A DNA stretch of 64,000 bases from Microbacterium ureisolvens. GTDB lineage: Bacteria; Actinomycetota; Actinomycetes; Actinomycetales; Microbacteriaceae. This document shows, one piece after another, positions 1 through 11,400 of the stretch. Below the pieces are notes generated by a model that had not been told where the DNA came from, did no database searches, and was given only the letters and a program-made list of their open reading frames with translations. Numbering within the stretch: the first letter of the stretch is position 1; each line of letters begins with the position of its first letter. The position numbers and the translations under genes are program-made. The stretch lies in the NCBI RefSeq assembly GCF_015278315.1, contig NZ_JADIJE010000013.1:62001-126000 (forward strand), given 5' to 3'.

Positions 1-846
1 GACCGCGCCAACCGCTCCTACCTGTCGCTGTGCAGCGTCGAGGGCGGCATGGAGATCGAGGAGCTCGCCGTCGAGCGCCCCGAGGCCCTCGCCCGCGTGG
101 CCGTCGACCCGCAGCAGGGCATCGACAAGCAGAAGGCCGTCGAGATCGCCGAGGCGGCCGGGTTCTCCGCCGACCTCGTCGACAAGGTGAGCGACGTGTT
201 CGTCAAGCTCTACAACGTCTACACGGGCGAGGACGCGACGCTCGTCGAGGTCAACCCGCTCGTGCTCACGGAGGAGGGCGACGTCATCGCCCTCGACGGC
301 AAGGTCTCGCTCGACGAGAACGCCGACTTCCGCCACGCCGGTCACGCGCTGCTGGAAGACAAGGACGCCGCCGACCCGCTCGAGGCGAAGGCCAAGGCCA
401 ACGACCTCAACTACGTCAAGCTCGACGGCGAGGTCGGCGTCATCGGCAACGGCGCGGGCCTCGTGATGTCGACCCTCGACGTCGTCGCGTACGCCGGCGA
501 GAACCACGGCGGCGTGAAGCCGGCGAACTTCCTCGACATCGGCGGCGGCGCATCGGCCGAGGTCATGGCCGCGGGACTGGACGTCATCCTGGGCGACCCG
601 CAGGTCAAGAGCGTCTTCGTCAACGTCTTCGGCGGCATCACCGCGTGCGACGCGGTCGCCAAGGGCATCGTGGGCGCGCTCGCCGAGCTCGGCTCGAGCG
701 CCTCGAAGCCGCTCGTCGTCCGCCTCGACGGCAACAAGGTCGAGGAGGGCCGCGCGATCCTCCGCGATGCCAACCACCCGCTCGTGACCCTGGCCGAGAC
801 GATGGACGAGGGCGCCGACAAGGCCGCCGAGCTCGCCAACGCCTGA
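1..846 (+). CDS. sucC: Succinyl-CoA synthetase beta subunit (5' truncated by window edge)
   Basis: This is the C-terminal 281 codons of the beta subunit of succinate-CoA ligase (ADP-forming), the TCA-cycle enzyme that converts succinyl-CoA to succinate with substrate-level phosphorylation. The reading frame is open to base 1 and starts with residues typical of the ATP-grasp part (YLSLCSVEGGMEIEELA), so the ATG at 49 is internal and not the start. The later NFLDIGGGAS and NVFGGIT motifs belong to the C-terminal CoA-ligase domain. Family members are about 390 residues, so roughly 105 are missing upstream. sucD follows 34 bases later in the same direction, the usual operon. Confidence 0.97.
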   Translation, partial: DRANRSYLSLCSVEGGMEIEELAVERPEALARVAVDPQQGIDKQKAVEIAEAAGFSADLVDKVSDVFVKLYNVYTGEDATLVEVNPLVLTEEGDVIALDGKVSLDENADFRHAGHALLEDKDAADPLEAKAKANDLNYVKLDGEVGVIGNGAGLVMSTLDVVAYAGENHGGVKPANFLDIGGGASAEVMAAGLDVILGDPQVKSVFVNVFGGITACDAVAKGIVGALAELGSSASKPLVVRLDGNKVEEGRAILRDANHPLVTLAETMDEGADKAAELANA

Positions 847-880
847 GCCGCCGACATCCGGAACTAGGAAAAGAACAGAC

Positions 881-1783
881 ATGTCGATCTTCCTCAACAA
901 GGACTCCAAGGTCATCGTCCAGGGCATCACCGGCGGTGAGGGCACCAAGCACACCGCCCTCATGCTGAAGGCCGGCACCCAGGTCGTCGGCGGCGTGAAC
1001 GCCCGCAAGGCCGGCACCACGGTGCTGCACACCGACGCCGACGGCAACCCCGTCGAGCTCCCCGTCTTCGCCTCGGTGCAGGAGGCCATCGACGCCACCG
1101 GCGCCGACGTCTCGATCGCCTTCGTGCCGCCCGCGTTCACCAAGAGCGCGATGGTCGAGGCCATCGACGCCGAGATCCCGCTCCTCGTCGTGATCACCGA
1201 GGGCGTGCCCGTCGGCGACACCGCCGAGGCGTGGGCGTACGCGCAGTCCAAGGGGAACAAGACCCGCATCATCGGCCCGAACTGCCCCGGCATCATCACG
1301 CCCGGCGAGTCGCTGGTGGGCATCACCCCCGCCAACATCACCGGCAAGGGCCCGATCGGCCTCGTCTCGAAGTCGGGCACGCTGACGTACCAGATGATGT
1401 ACGAGCTGCGCGAGATCGGCTTCTCGACGGCCATCGGCATCGGCGGCGACCCGATCATCGGCACCACCCACATCGACGCGCTCGCCGCGTTCGAGGCCGA
1501 CCCCGAGACCAAGGCGATCGTCATGATCGGCGAGATCGGCGGCGACGCCGAGGAGCGCGCGGCCGACTTCATCAAGGCCAACGTCACCAAGCCCGTGGTC
1601 GGCTATGTCGCCGGCTTCACGGCGCCCGAGGGCAAGACCATGGGCCACGCCGGCGCCATCGTGTCGGGCTCCGCCGGCACCGCGCAGGCCAAGAAGGAGG
1701 CCCTCGAGGCCGCCGGCGTCAATGTCGGCAAGACGCCGTCCGAGACCGCGTCGCTGATGCGCGAGATCATCCAGGGTCTCTGA
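881..1783 (+). CDS. sucD: Succinyl-CoA synthetase alpha subunit
   Basis: The 300-residue protein is the alpha subunit of succinate-CoA ligase. It has the N-terminal CoA-binding Rossmann fold (VIVQGITGGEGTKHT near the start), the IGPNCPGIITPGE motif, and GHAGAIVSG, whose His256 is the expected phosphohistidine that passes phosphate between subunits. Length and motifs are standard, so the enzyme looks intact. The ATG at 881 has a purine-rich AGGAAAAG stretch upstream. It is cotranscribed with sucC and followed by a strong hairpin terminator. Confidence 0.98.
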   Translation: MSIFLNKDSKVIVQGITGGEGTKHTALMLKAGTQVVGGVNARKAGTTVLHTDADGNPVELPVFASVQEAIDATGADVSIAFVPPAFTKSAMVEAIDAEIPLLVVITEGVPVGDTAEAWAYAQSKGNKTRIIGPNCPGIITPGESLVGITPANITGKGPIGLVSKSGTLTYQMMYELREIGFSTAIGIGGDPIIGTTHIDALAAFEADPETKAIVMIGEIGGDAEERAADFIKANVTKPVVGYVAGFTAPEGKTMGHAGAIVSGSAGTAQAKKEALEAAGVNVGKTPSETASLMREIIQGL

Positions 1784-1810
1784 CCCTCCCCGGTCCCCGG
1801 TATCGACGAA

Positions 1811-1853
1811 GAGGGGCGGATGCCGCAGCCACGGGCTGCGGCATCCGCCCCTC
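1811..1853. terminator. Bidirectional hairpin terminator after sucCD
   Basis: Bases 1811-1830 and 1834-1853 are perfect inverted 20-bp arms around a 3-base loop (ACG). The hairpin sits between the end of sucD and the end of the convergent tautomerase gene, so it probably terminates both. The arms contain the GGATGCC/GGCATCC word that recurs through the window. Confidence 0.9.
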
Positions 1854-1860
1854 TCGTTGC

Positions 1861-2094
1861 TCAGTCGGCGGTCGAAGAGTGGAAGCGCGCGACCTGACCG
1901 GCCCGGTCGGCGTCCTCGCTGGCGAGCACGCCGCCGTTCGCGACGAAGTCCGCGGCGACCTCTTCGAACATGATGCGGACGTCCTGCTGCCGGGCGCCGA
2001 GCGCCTCGACCGCGGCGCGCGTGACCTCCTCGGCGAATCTGCGCCGCTGATCCACAGTGCGTCCGGGCAGGAGCTCGACTCTGATGTTGGGCAT
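1861..2094 (-). CDS. 4-oxalocrotonate tautomerase family protein
   Basis: This 77-residue protein starts MPNIRVELLPGRT. The Pro directly after the initiator Met is the catalytic N-terminal proline of the tautomerase superfamily once Met is removed, and Arg12 after LLPG fits the usual early substrate-binding arginine. Family members are 60-80 residues and form hexamers or related oligomers that do keto-enol tautomerisation or related chemistry. The substrate cannot be told from sequence. The gene converges on sucD and shares its terminator; its 5' side faces the promoter region of the giant gene. Confidence 0.85.
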   Translation of the reverse strand: MPNIRVELLPGRTVDQRRRFAEEVTRAAVEALGARQQDVRIMFEEVAADFVANGGVLASEDADRAGQVARFHSSTAD

Positions 2095-2209
2095 TACCCG
2101 TCTTCCCGCCGCGCCGTCTCAGGGGACGCGGTCGGCGCCAGCCTAGCGAGCGACCCGCGAAAAGCAGGGCGCGCGATGTATTCCAAAAGCGGAATCCGCC
2201 TCCTCCACT

Positions 2210-2238
2210 TGTGAAGCGGCCCTGGCCAGGGCTAAATT
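2210..2238 (+). promoter_or_regulatory. Candidate promoter of the giant surface-protein gene
   Basis: TTGTGA (2210-2215) and TAAATT (2233-2238) are separated by 17 bases, a good sigma-70-type arrangement. Transcription would start near 2245. That leaves a leader of about 70 bases before the ATG at 2317, or places the upstream in-frame GTG (2248) almost at the transcript end. Confidence 0.5.
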
Positions 2239-2304
2239 CCCACTCGGGTGCGGACGGCGCAAGCCGGCCGCATTGGGGGTGGGGATCTCGTTGGACGAAT
2301 GGGC

Positions 2305-2312
2305 AGAAGGGG
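2305..2312 (+). promoter_or_regulatory. Ribosome binding site deciding the giant gene's start
   Basis: AGAAGGGG lies four bases before the ATG at 2317. The alternative starts, GTG 2248 and ATG 2299 in the same frame, have no comparably placed purine-rich site. This favours ATG 2317. Confidence 0.55.
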
Positions 2313-2316
2313 CCCC

Positions 2317-2487
2317 ATGAGTCGGAGACCCCCCGTTACCGGGGATGAGTGGGGGCGTCGCGGCGTGGCCGCGGGGCCGACGGCGGGTGCGCGTGGACGC
2401 AGCGCCGTCGTCGTCGTGCTCGCATCGGTCCTCGTCGCATCCCAGCTCATGTGGGGCGGAGCGGTCGGCGCGCCGAGCGCATCCGCC
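2317..2487 (+). other. Sec signal peptide of the giant protein
   Basis: The first 57 codons give an unusually long Arg-rich n-region (about 28 residues), a hydrophobic stretch SAVVVVLASVLVASQLMWGG, and a PSASA signal-peptidase I site. Long n-regions are common on very large exported adhesins. No lipobox cysteine is present. Confidence 0.75.
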
Positions 2488-5400
2488 GTCGACGGCACCG
2501 GAACAGGCGCGCCGTTCGTCCTCGACCCGAGCGCGCTGACGCCGCTCGACGGGCTTGCCGGCGACGACTCGGTCGGCTCCGGCGGGACCGACGGTGAGCC
2601 CGGCGAGGAAGTCCCCGAGCTGCTCGTGCCGCCCGCCACCGACCCGAGCGACTACTCGATGGTGATCGTGCTGCCCGCCGACCCGCGCCGCACGGCGCCG
2701 GGCGCGCCGGCGAACCCCTTCGGGCCCAACTGCCGCGAAGTGACGACGAACGACGGCTCGGGCTCGACGAGCACGACCCTGGTGTGCGGACCCGGAAGCG
2801 GCCCCGGCGACGGCAACGGGCCTCAGGCGCCGGCGGTGCCGCCGATGCCGGGCCTGCCGACCCCGCCGCTGCCGCCGGCCCCGCCCACGGCGCCCGCGCC
2901 TCCGGCCGGACTTCCCGGCATCCCCACACCCGGCGTGCCCGGACCGGCCGTGCCCGAGGTACCCGCGCCGCCGGCACCGCAGCCTGCGCCGCAGACGCCC
3001 GCGAACCCCGGTGGCCCTGTCGCACCCGAGGTTCCCGAGGAGCCCCCGGTTCCGAGCGTCCCCGAGCAGCCCGCGGCCCCGGGCGCACCCGAGACGCCTG
3101 CGGCCGACGACGTCACCGGCACGGCGGCCTTCCTCAATGTCCGGCCGTTCGCAGCCCCTGACTCGACAGCGCCCGGTGACGCGGCATCCGAAACCCAGAC
3201 AGACGGCGGCGGGGCGGAGCCCGCATCCGCGTCACCCGCGGAGACGCCGGCAACGGTGGAGGCGTCGGAGGTCGCGGAGGCGCCGGCTGCCGCCGAGGCC
3301 GATCCCGAGCCGGTCGAGATTCCCGAGACGCCCGAGGACACCGAGCCTCCGGCGGTGCCCACCCCCGAGACGCCGGAGCCCAGCGAGGCGCCGGAGGCAC
3401 CCGCGACGCCGGGCGAGGGCACGGAGCCCGGAGGCGAGGCCCCCGAGGTTCCCGGCGAGCCCGGCGACCCGGGCGCACCCGGCGAGGAGCCGGCGACGCC
3501 CGACCCCGCAGACCCGTCGGACCCCGGCGCCGAGACCCCGGACGCGCAGCCCGCCGACGTCGACATCGACCGGGACGTCGACGACGAGACCATCTCGCTC
3601 TCGCAGAACGCCGACGGCGACCTCGTCATCACGACCGACGACGGCGACCAGATCGTGGTCCCGGCAGGCTCGGTGAGGATTCACACCAGCGGTGCGCGGG
3701 CGATCATCCGGATCATCGGGGCGCTGCTGTTCGCCGGCATCGACTTCGATCTGCGCGCGGCGCGGATCCTCATGAACGGCGCGTCGCTCACCGGCGGCGA
3801 CATCCTGCTGCACGCCATCGCCGAGCTGCTCGAGGCCGACGAGCCCGAGCCGTGCGACACCGAGCCGTGCGAGGAACCGCCCGCTCCCACCACCCCGGCC
3901 CCGGTCGAGGCCGAGATCGTCATCGAAGGCGGGTCGACCATCACGGGCGAGGACGTCGTGCTCGTCGCGGAGGCCGACAACGAGACTGACGAGTCGGCCG
4001 CCGCCGGCATCCGCGTGACGGACTCGGCCATCAGCGGCACCGGCTACGTCGGGATGCACGCCTCGGCCACGACGGTCGGGGGCGACGCGACCGCAGAGGT
4101 GATCCTCGACGGCGCGACCGTGCTGGGCGAGGACGTGGTCGCACGCGCGCACGCAGTCATCGCCCACACCGAGACCGAGGAGTCCGACGACGCGGTCACG
4201 ACGGCGCTCGGCGAGGCCGAGGCGACGGCCCGCGTCGTCGTGCAGGACGGCTCGATCCAGGCGACCGGCGCCGGCAGCGGCGGCGACGTGCACCTCTCGG
4301 CGAAGGCGGAACTGGACCTCGCCGTCACCGCGACCGGCACGGGCACCGACGACGTCGACGCGGCGGCCGCGTACGCCGACGCGGCGGCCACGGCGACGGC
4401 GCAGGTGCAGGGCGGCGCGACGGTCACCGCCACCGGTGACATCACACTCCTCGCGCAGACCGACGCCGACGTCGACACCACCGCGACCGCACAGGAGGCA
4501 GGGGGCGCGATCGCCGTCAGCCGCGTCACCATCGACACCCGGGCCGAGCTCACCACCGCGGGCGCGGTCGACGCGGGCGGCCCGCTCCACGTCGAGGCTG
4601 ACAGCGTCTACGACATCGACACCACCGCCACCGCGAGCGAAGGCGGCGCGACGCAGAACGGCACGACTCCGGACACGGCGACCGACGGCAACGCGACGAC
4701 CCCCGAGGGCACCGTCGACGTCGCCGGGGCACTGGCGTACACCGACCTCGACGTCACGACCCTCGCGACGCTCGGCGCAGCCGCGGCACCGCAGTACGCC
4801 GCCGACGGCGGCGTGATCCTCGTCTCGCGCTCCCACGGGTCGTCCGCCACTGCCGCCGACGCATCGGCCGTGACGGAGGACGCCGCGGGAGTCGGCGTGG
4901 CCGTGGCCGTCAACTCGGCCACGATCGACACGCGCACCACGGTGCAGGGTGCCGCGCTCGCCGCCCCATCATTGTCGGCCTACGCGATCGCGGCGTCTCC
5001 CACGGGCTCGCCGGCGAGCGGCTTCTCCGCGACCGCGAAGTCCGGGGCCGGCGCCGCCGAGAGCTTCGGAGCGGCGGGGGCTCTCGCGATCGCCCTCACG
5101 ACCCGCACGACCCAGGCGCTCCTCGGAGCGGGCCCGGTCACCTTCTCGGGCGGGCAGGCGACGGATGCCTCGCTCGAGGCGTACTCCGCGGCGGCGACGA
5201 CGGCGTCGGCGGCACCCGGCACGCAGGCGGGCGTCGCGACCGGACTGGGCGCCCACGTCGCGCTGGGCATCGTCGATGACGACACGACCGCGGCCCTCAC
5301 GAGCCCGGAGATCACCGGCGCCGGGGACCTCACCCTGCTCGCGACGACCGTCTCGCCGCTGACTGTCACGGCGACCGGCGGTGCGGCATCGGGCGCGATT

Positions 5401-8400
5401 TCGACCGTGCTCGCACTCTCCGTGTCGAACGCCACCGCGACGTCGAGCGTCGCTCCCGCTTCGCAGGCGCTCGCGCTCGGCGGCGACCTCACGATGCGCG
5501 CCACGCTCGTGGCCCCCGTGACGACGACGGCACGCGGCGATGTCACCGCCGGGGACGCCGCCGCCGTCGGGGCGGTCATCGCGCTCACCTTCGCCGAGCA
5601 CCTCGCCACGGTCCTCCTGTCGCGCGACATCGTTGCGACCGGCGACGTCATCCTCTCGGCCGAGGCCCGGGCCTCCTCGGCGACGACCGCGGCGGCCTCG
5701 ATGACCGGGGCGCCGGGCGAGGCCTCCGCGACCTCGGGCGCCGACCCCGCCGCTCAGATCACGAGCGCACGCGACTGGGCGGACGGTGCCGCCCCCTCGG
5801 AGGGCAGCGGTTCCGTGCCGGCGGCTCCCACCCCCGCCACGCCGCAGGGCACAGTCATGGCCGCGGCGGCCCTCGCACTCGGCATCCACGACCTCACCAG
5901 TGACGTGGTCGTCTCGGGTGTCTCCATCCGAGCGGCGCAGGCTTCGTTCACCGCCCTCGGCAATCTGCAGGCCGATTCGACAGCGACCGGCGCCCCGGCG
6001 GACCGCGGGCCTCCGGCCGAAGGACCTGAACCGGCTGCCACCACGATCGCGGCAGCCGTCGCGATCACCCTCGCGGACGCCCGAGTCCGCACCGAGCTCG
6101 CCGCAGACGCCGACGTCGACGCCGCGAGCCTCACCCTCACCTCCGGAGTCGCCCCGCTCACTGCGAGCGGCGTGAACGACCCGGTCCACCGCATCACCGC
6201 CACAGCCACCGGCGGTGCAGGATCCGGCGGTGACCTCTCGGTCGCCGGCTCCGTCGCCCTCGCCCTCTCGAGCGTCGAGACCTCCTCCGCTCTCCAGGGC
6301 TCTTTCGAGGGCGCGACCCTGACCGTCGCCGCGATGGGCGTCGCCGAGACCACGGCGCGGGCTCTGCTCGCCACCGACGGCGGCGCCGGCGCCACGACCG
6401 GCGTCGGCGCCTCCTTCGCCCTCGCCAAGAGCGACACCACCACGACCGCCGCCGTCGACGGACCCGCCGTGGGCACGACGGGCGTGACGGTTGCGGCGAG
6501 CGGCACGGACATCGTCCGCGCCGAGGCGAGCGGATCCGTGGCCGGAGCCGACCTCGCCATCGCGCCGTTCACCGCGGTCGCCATGGGGAATGCGAGCACG
6601 GTCGGCCGGATCTCCGCCGGCGAGGCCCTCGCGGTCGAGAACCTCACGCTCACCGCGGTCCAGCGGGCCGCCACGCACAGCGCGGCGCACGCCGCCGTCG
6701 CCCAGAGCGGTGACGCGGCCATCGGCGTCGGTCTCGCCCTGACCCTCGCCGACCACTCCGTGCGCGCGACGCTCGCGCGCGACGTCACCGCTGCCGGGGC
6801 AGCAGACGGCTCCGCCGATGTCACGGTCGGCGCGACCGGCGTCTCGACCGCGACCTCGGATGCCGAGGCGTCGGCCGCGGGGGCACCCGAGAACTCCTCG
6901 GGCGGAGCCGCGGGGACCGGCGTCGACGGCCAGATCGCCGGCGCGCAGAACACCGCGAACGCCATCGCCGCCGAGTCCGGCGGCACCGGGAACACGACCA
7001 CGCCGCCGAGTGCACAGACCAGCGGAGGAGGCGTGAACGTCGCAGCCGCCGTCGCGGTGACCGTGTCGCGCGCGTCGGTCGGGGCGGTCATCGAGGGGGC
7101 CGTCGTCGCGGACACTGCGACGGTCGTCGCGGGTGAGAACACCGACGCCACCTCCAGCGCCGACGGCCGTGCCGCCCAGGGGACCGACGCGACGATCGGC
7201 GCAGCCGTCGCCGTCACCGACTCCTCCCTCGCTGCGGACGCCCTGGTCGCGGCGGGCGCCTCGGTCGCTTCGCCCGCCACGGCCATCCACGTCCGCACGG
7301 TGGCTGACGGCGCCGACGCCGTCTCGACCACGGGCGCCGAGTCCGTCGCCGGCGCGGGCGGCGGCGACGTCTCGGTCGCCGGGTCGGTGGCCATCGCGCT
7401 GGTCGATCGGTCACTGCGGGCGGCGCTGGCAGGTTCGGCGAGCGGCGGCTCGGTGACGGTCGCCGCCAACGGCCACAGCGCGACGACCGTGAAGGCGCTT
7501 CCCGCGGGTGCCGGCGTCACCGAGGCGGGCGATCTCGGCGTCGGCGCCTCGTTCGCCCTCGCGATCGTCACGGTCTACACGCTCGCCGAGGTCGCCTCCG
7601 GCGCGACGCTCATCGATGTCACCGACCTCACCGTCGACGCGCGCTCGATCGTCGCCACCACCGCGGAGGCGCGCATGGGCGCTGCGGGCGGAGGCGTCTC
7701 GGTCACCCCCGCCGTCGCCACGGCCGTGTCGACCGCTCGGACCATCGCGCGGCTCGGAGCCGGAGACGCCGTGCAGCTCAGCGGTGCGGCCCGGCTCACG
7801 GCGCAGCAGCGCGCGACGACCACCACCACGGCGGGTGCCATCGCCGTCTCCTCCGGCACCGCCGCCGTCGGCGCCTCCCTCGCGCTGACGATCGCCGAGC
7901 ACACGGCGGAAAGCCAGCTGGCGCGGGACGTGGCAGCCGCAAGCGCCGCACTGACGGCGCACGGCGTGAGCGAGGCGTCTTCGAACGCGACGGCATCCGC
8001 CTCCGGCGCACCCGAGAACGCGGCGGACTCCGGCGACGCGGCGAATCGCGGAGGCGCGGCCGGCACGGGCGTCGACGAAGCGGTGGAGCGCGAGCGCGAC
8101 CACGCCGATGCGACCGCCGGCACGCCCGCCCTCGCCGGCACGGCGACTCCGTCGGCGGCGACGTCGCAGGGCGGCGTGGCGGTCGCCGCCGCCGTCGCCG
8201 TCACACTCGCCGAGCTCGGCACCGCGGTCGTGCTCGCGGGCGGCCTGACGGTATCGGGGGCCGCGGTCATCGACGCCGCCACCCATTCCGACGTGCGGTC
8301 TCGCGCCGACGGCTCCGCGTCGCAGGGCACCGACGCCACGGTGGGCGCCGCGGTGGCCCTCACCCGCGCCGACATCTCCACGAGCGCGGTCGTACCCACC

Positions 8401-11400
8401 GGTGTCGCGCTCACGGCGGGCGGCCTGCAGCTCTTCGCCCGCGCACTCGATGACGGCGGCGACGCGACATCCGTCCTCGGTGCCGAGTCGCTCGCCGGCG
8501 CCGGCGGCGGCAAGCTCTCGGTCGCGGGCTCGGTCGCGATCGCGCTGGTGAATCACCAGACGCGGGCGGGCGTCGACGGATCGGTCACGATCATCGGCGG
8601 GGGAGCGGTCACCGCGTCCGCGATGACCGACTTCGCCACCACGGTCACGGCCCTCCCGCACGAGGGCGGTGTGTCGGGCGCCGAGTCGGTCGGCATCGGC
8701 GCCTCGTTCGCTCTCGCCGTCGTGACCGGTTCGACGCTCGCGGAGCTCTCCGCGGCGGGCACGATCACGGGCGCCGGCGGCATCACCCTCTACGCGAACG
8801 GCGCGAGTGCGACGACGGCGGAGGCGAAGATGGGCGCGAAGGGCGGGTCGGTGGCGCTCGCCCCCGTCGTCGCGACGGCGCTCACGACCGAGACGGCGCA
8901 GGCGCGGGTCGTCGGCACCGGCGTGCTGGAGCTCGCGGGGACGCTCCGGCTCGACGCCGTCCTCGATGCGTCGACGACGGCGAGTGCGACGGCCGACGTG
9001 ACGAATGCGACGACGGCGGGTGTGGGCCTCTCGCTCGCCCTCGCGATGCCGGACCACCGCGCCCTCGCGACCGTCTCGAGGGCTGTCGAGGCCGGCGGCG
9101 ACGTGCTCATCCACGCCTTCCTGACCTCCAAGGCCACGACGACCGCCGTCGCCTCGGCCGCAGGGGCGCCCGAGAACACCGGCGACGGAGGCGAGGGCGG
9201 CGACGGCGTCGACCAGCAGCTCGCTGAGGAGCGCGCGCACGCCGACGACGTCGCCGCGAGCGCCGGAGGCGCCGCCTCGCAGGGCACCGCCCCGAGCGCT
9301 TCGACGAGCGACGGCAAGGTCAACGCGGCCGCGGCCGTCGCCCTCACGCTCGCGACGGCGGTGAGTCGCGCGACCGTGACCGCCCCGACGATCCAAGCCG
9401 CGGGGCAGGTGCGGCTCGCGGCGCTCGAGAACGCCGACCAGTCGTCGGACGCCGACGGGTCCGCGGCGAAGGGGGCTACGGCCACCATCGGCGCCGCAGT
9501 GGCACTCACCCGCGCCACCGTATCGACCGAGGCGGTCCTGCCGGCCGGCACGACCGTCACCGCCGGCTCCCTCCAGCTGTCCACCGCCACGCTCGCGAAC
9601 GGGGACGACGCCTCGTCGGTCACGACGGCCGAGTCGGCCGCGGGAGCGGGCGCCGGCAAGGTTTCGGTCGCCGGGTCGGTCGCCCTCGCGATCCTGAACC
9701 ACTCGTCGCTGGCGTCGCTGGCCGGCACGGCGAACGTCGACGGTGCGGTGCTGATCTCCGCCGCCGACCGCACCGATGTGGTCGCCAAGGCACTGCCGCA
9801 TGGGGACGGAGTGAGCGGCGCGTCCACGCTGGGGATCGGTGCGTCGGTCGCCCTCGCGATCGCGACCGGCGTCACGACGGCGGAGATCGCCGACGCCGCC
9901 GCGCTCGCGGGCGCCGACGCACTGACGCTGTTCGCCAGCGGCCGCAGCACGATGACGGTGGAGGCGCGGATGGGCGCCACCGGCGGCGGCGTCTCGCTGA
10001 CGCCCGTCGTCGCGACGGCTCTGTCGACCGAGAGCGCGGTCGCGCGCGTCGGCACCGGCGCGGACGTGGCGGTCGGCGGGCCGGTGCGTCTGGATGCGGT
10101 GCTGGATGCCGCGGCCGGCGCCACCGCGACGGCCGAGGTCGAGGGGGCCGGCGAGGCGGGCGTGGGCGTCGCCCTCGCCCTCGCCATGCCGCAGCATCGT
10201 GCGATCGCCGAGATCGCCCGCACCGTGTCGGCGGACGGCACCGTGGCGCTCGCCTCGTTCCTCACGTCGTCGTCGCTCTCGCACGCGGTCGCGTCGGCAG
10301 CGGGCGCGCCCGAGAACGCCGCCGACTCGGGCGACGCGACCAACCCCGGTGGCGCCTCCGGTGACGGCGTCGATCAGCAGCTCCAAGCGCAGCGCGGTCA
10401 CGCCGACGGCGTCGCGACGGCGAACGGCGGCACGCCGTCGGCTCCTGCAGCCGACGCACCCAGCGCGGAGACCAGCGAAGGCGGTGTCAACGCGGCGGCG
10501 GCCATCGCGCTGACCCTGGCGACGACGGTCAGCGAGGCGCGCATCCTCGCCGGCGCCACGGTGCGCTCGGATGCCGCCGTCACGCTTGCGGCGCTCGAGG
10601 ACGTCGACCGGCGGGCGAACGCCGACGGCTCAGCAGCCGACGGCGGCACCGCCGCGATCGGCGCCGCCGTCGCGCTCGCGAAGGGCGACGCCTGGACCCG
10701 CGCCTCCGTCCTGTCGGGTGCGACGGTCGAGGCGGCGAGCCTCCAGGTTCTCACCGGCGCCCTGGCCGGCGGTGCATCGACGCTCGCGGCCGAGTCGGCG
10801 GCCGGCGCCGGAGACGGCAAGATCTCCGTCGCAGGCTCGGTCGCCATCGCGCTCGGCAACCACGACTCCACCGCCGTCATCGCGGGAACCGTGCGTCTCA
10901 CCGGCGATGCGGTCGTCGCGGCGTCGAAGAGCCTCGAGACCACGGCGAAGGCGCTGCCCCACGGGGAGGGTGTGAGCGGTGCGGGCACGCTGGGGATCGG
11001 CGCATCGTTCGTCCTTGCGATCGTCACGGGCCAGACCACCGCGGCAGTCGCGCAGGACGCGACGCTCACCGGTGCCGCGAATCTGACGCTCACCGCCAAC
11101 GGCCGCAGCACCATGACGGTCGAGGCGAAGATGGGGGCGACGGGCGGCGGCGTGGCACTCACGCCGGTGGTCGCGACAGCGCTGTCGACCGAGACGGCGC
11201 AGGCCCTCCTGGGGGCCGGCCCCGCGCTGACCCTCACCGGTCTCCTGCGAATGGACGCCGTGCTCACCGCGACGGCGAACGCGACCGCCACCGCCGAGGT
11301 CGAGGGTGCGACGGACGCCGGCATCGGCGTCGCACTCGCGCTCGCGATGCCCGGCCACTCCGCCCTCGCGCGCATCGCGCGCACCTTCACGGCGGAACAG

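Noticed and set aside
2248..2316. N-terminal extension of the giant protein from GTG 2248
   Set aside because: It is possible as a near-leaderless start, but ATG 2317 has a well-spaced ribosome binding site and already gives a full signal peptide. It is kept only as an alternative.
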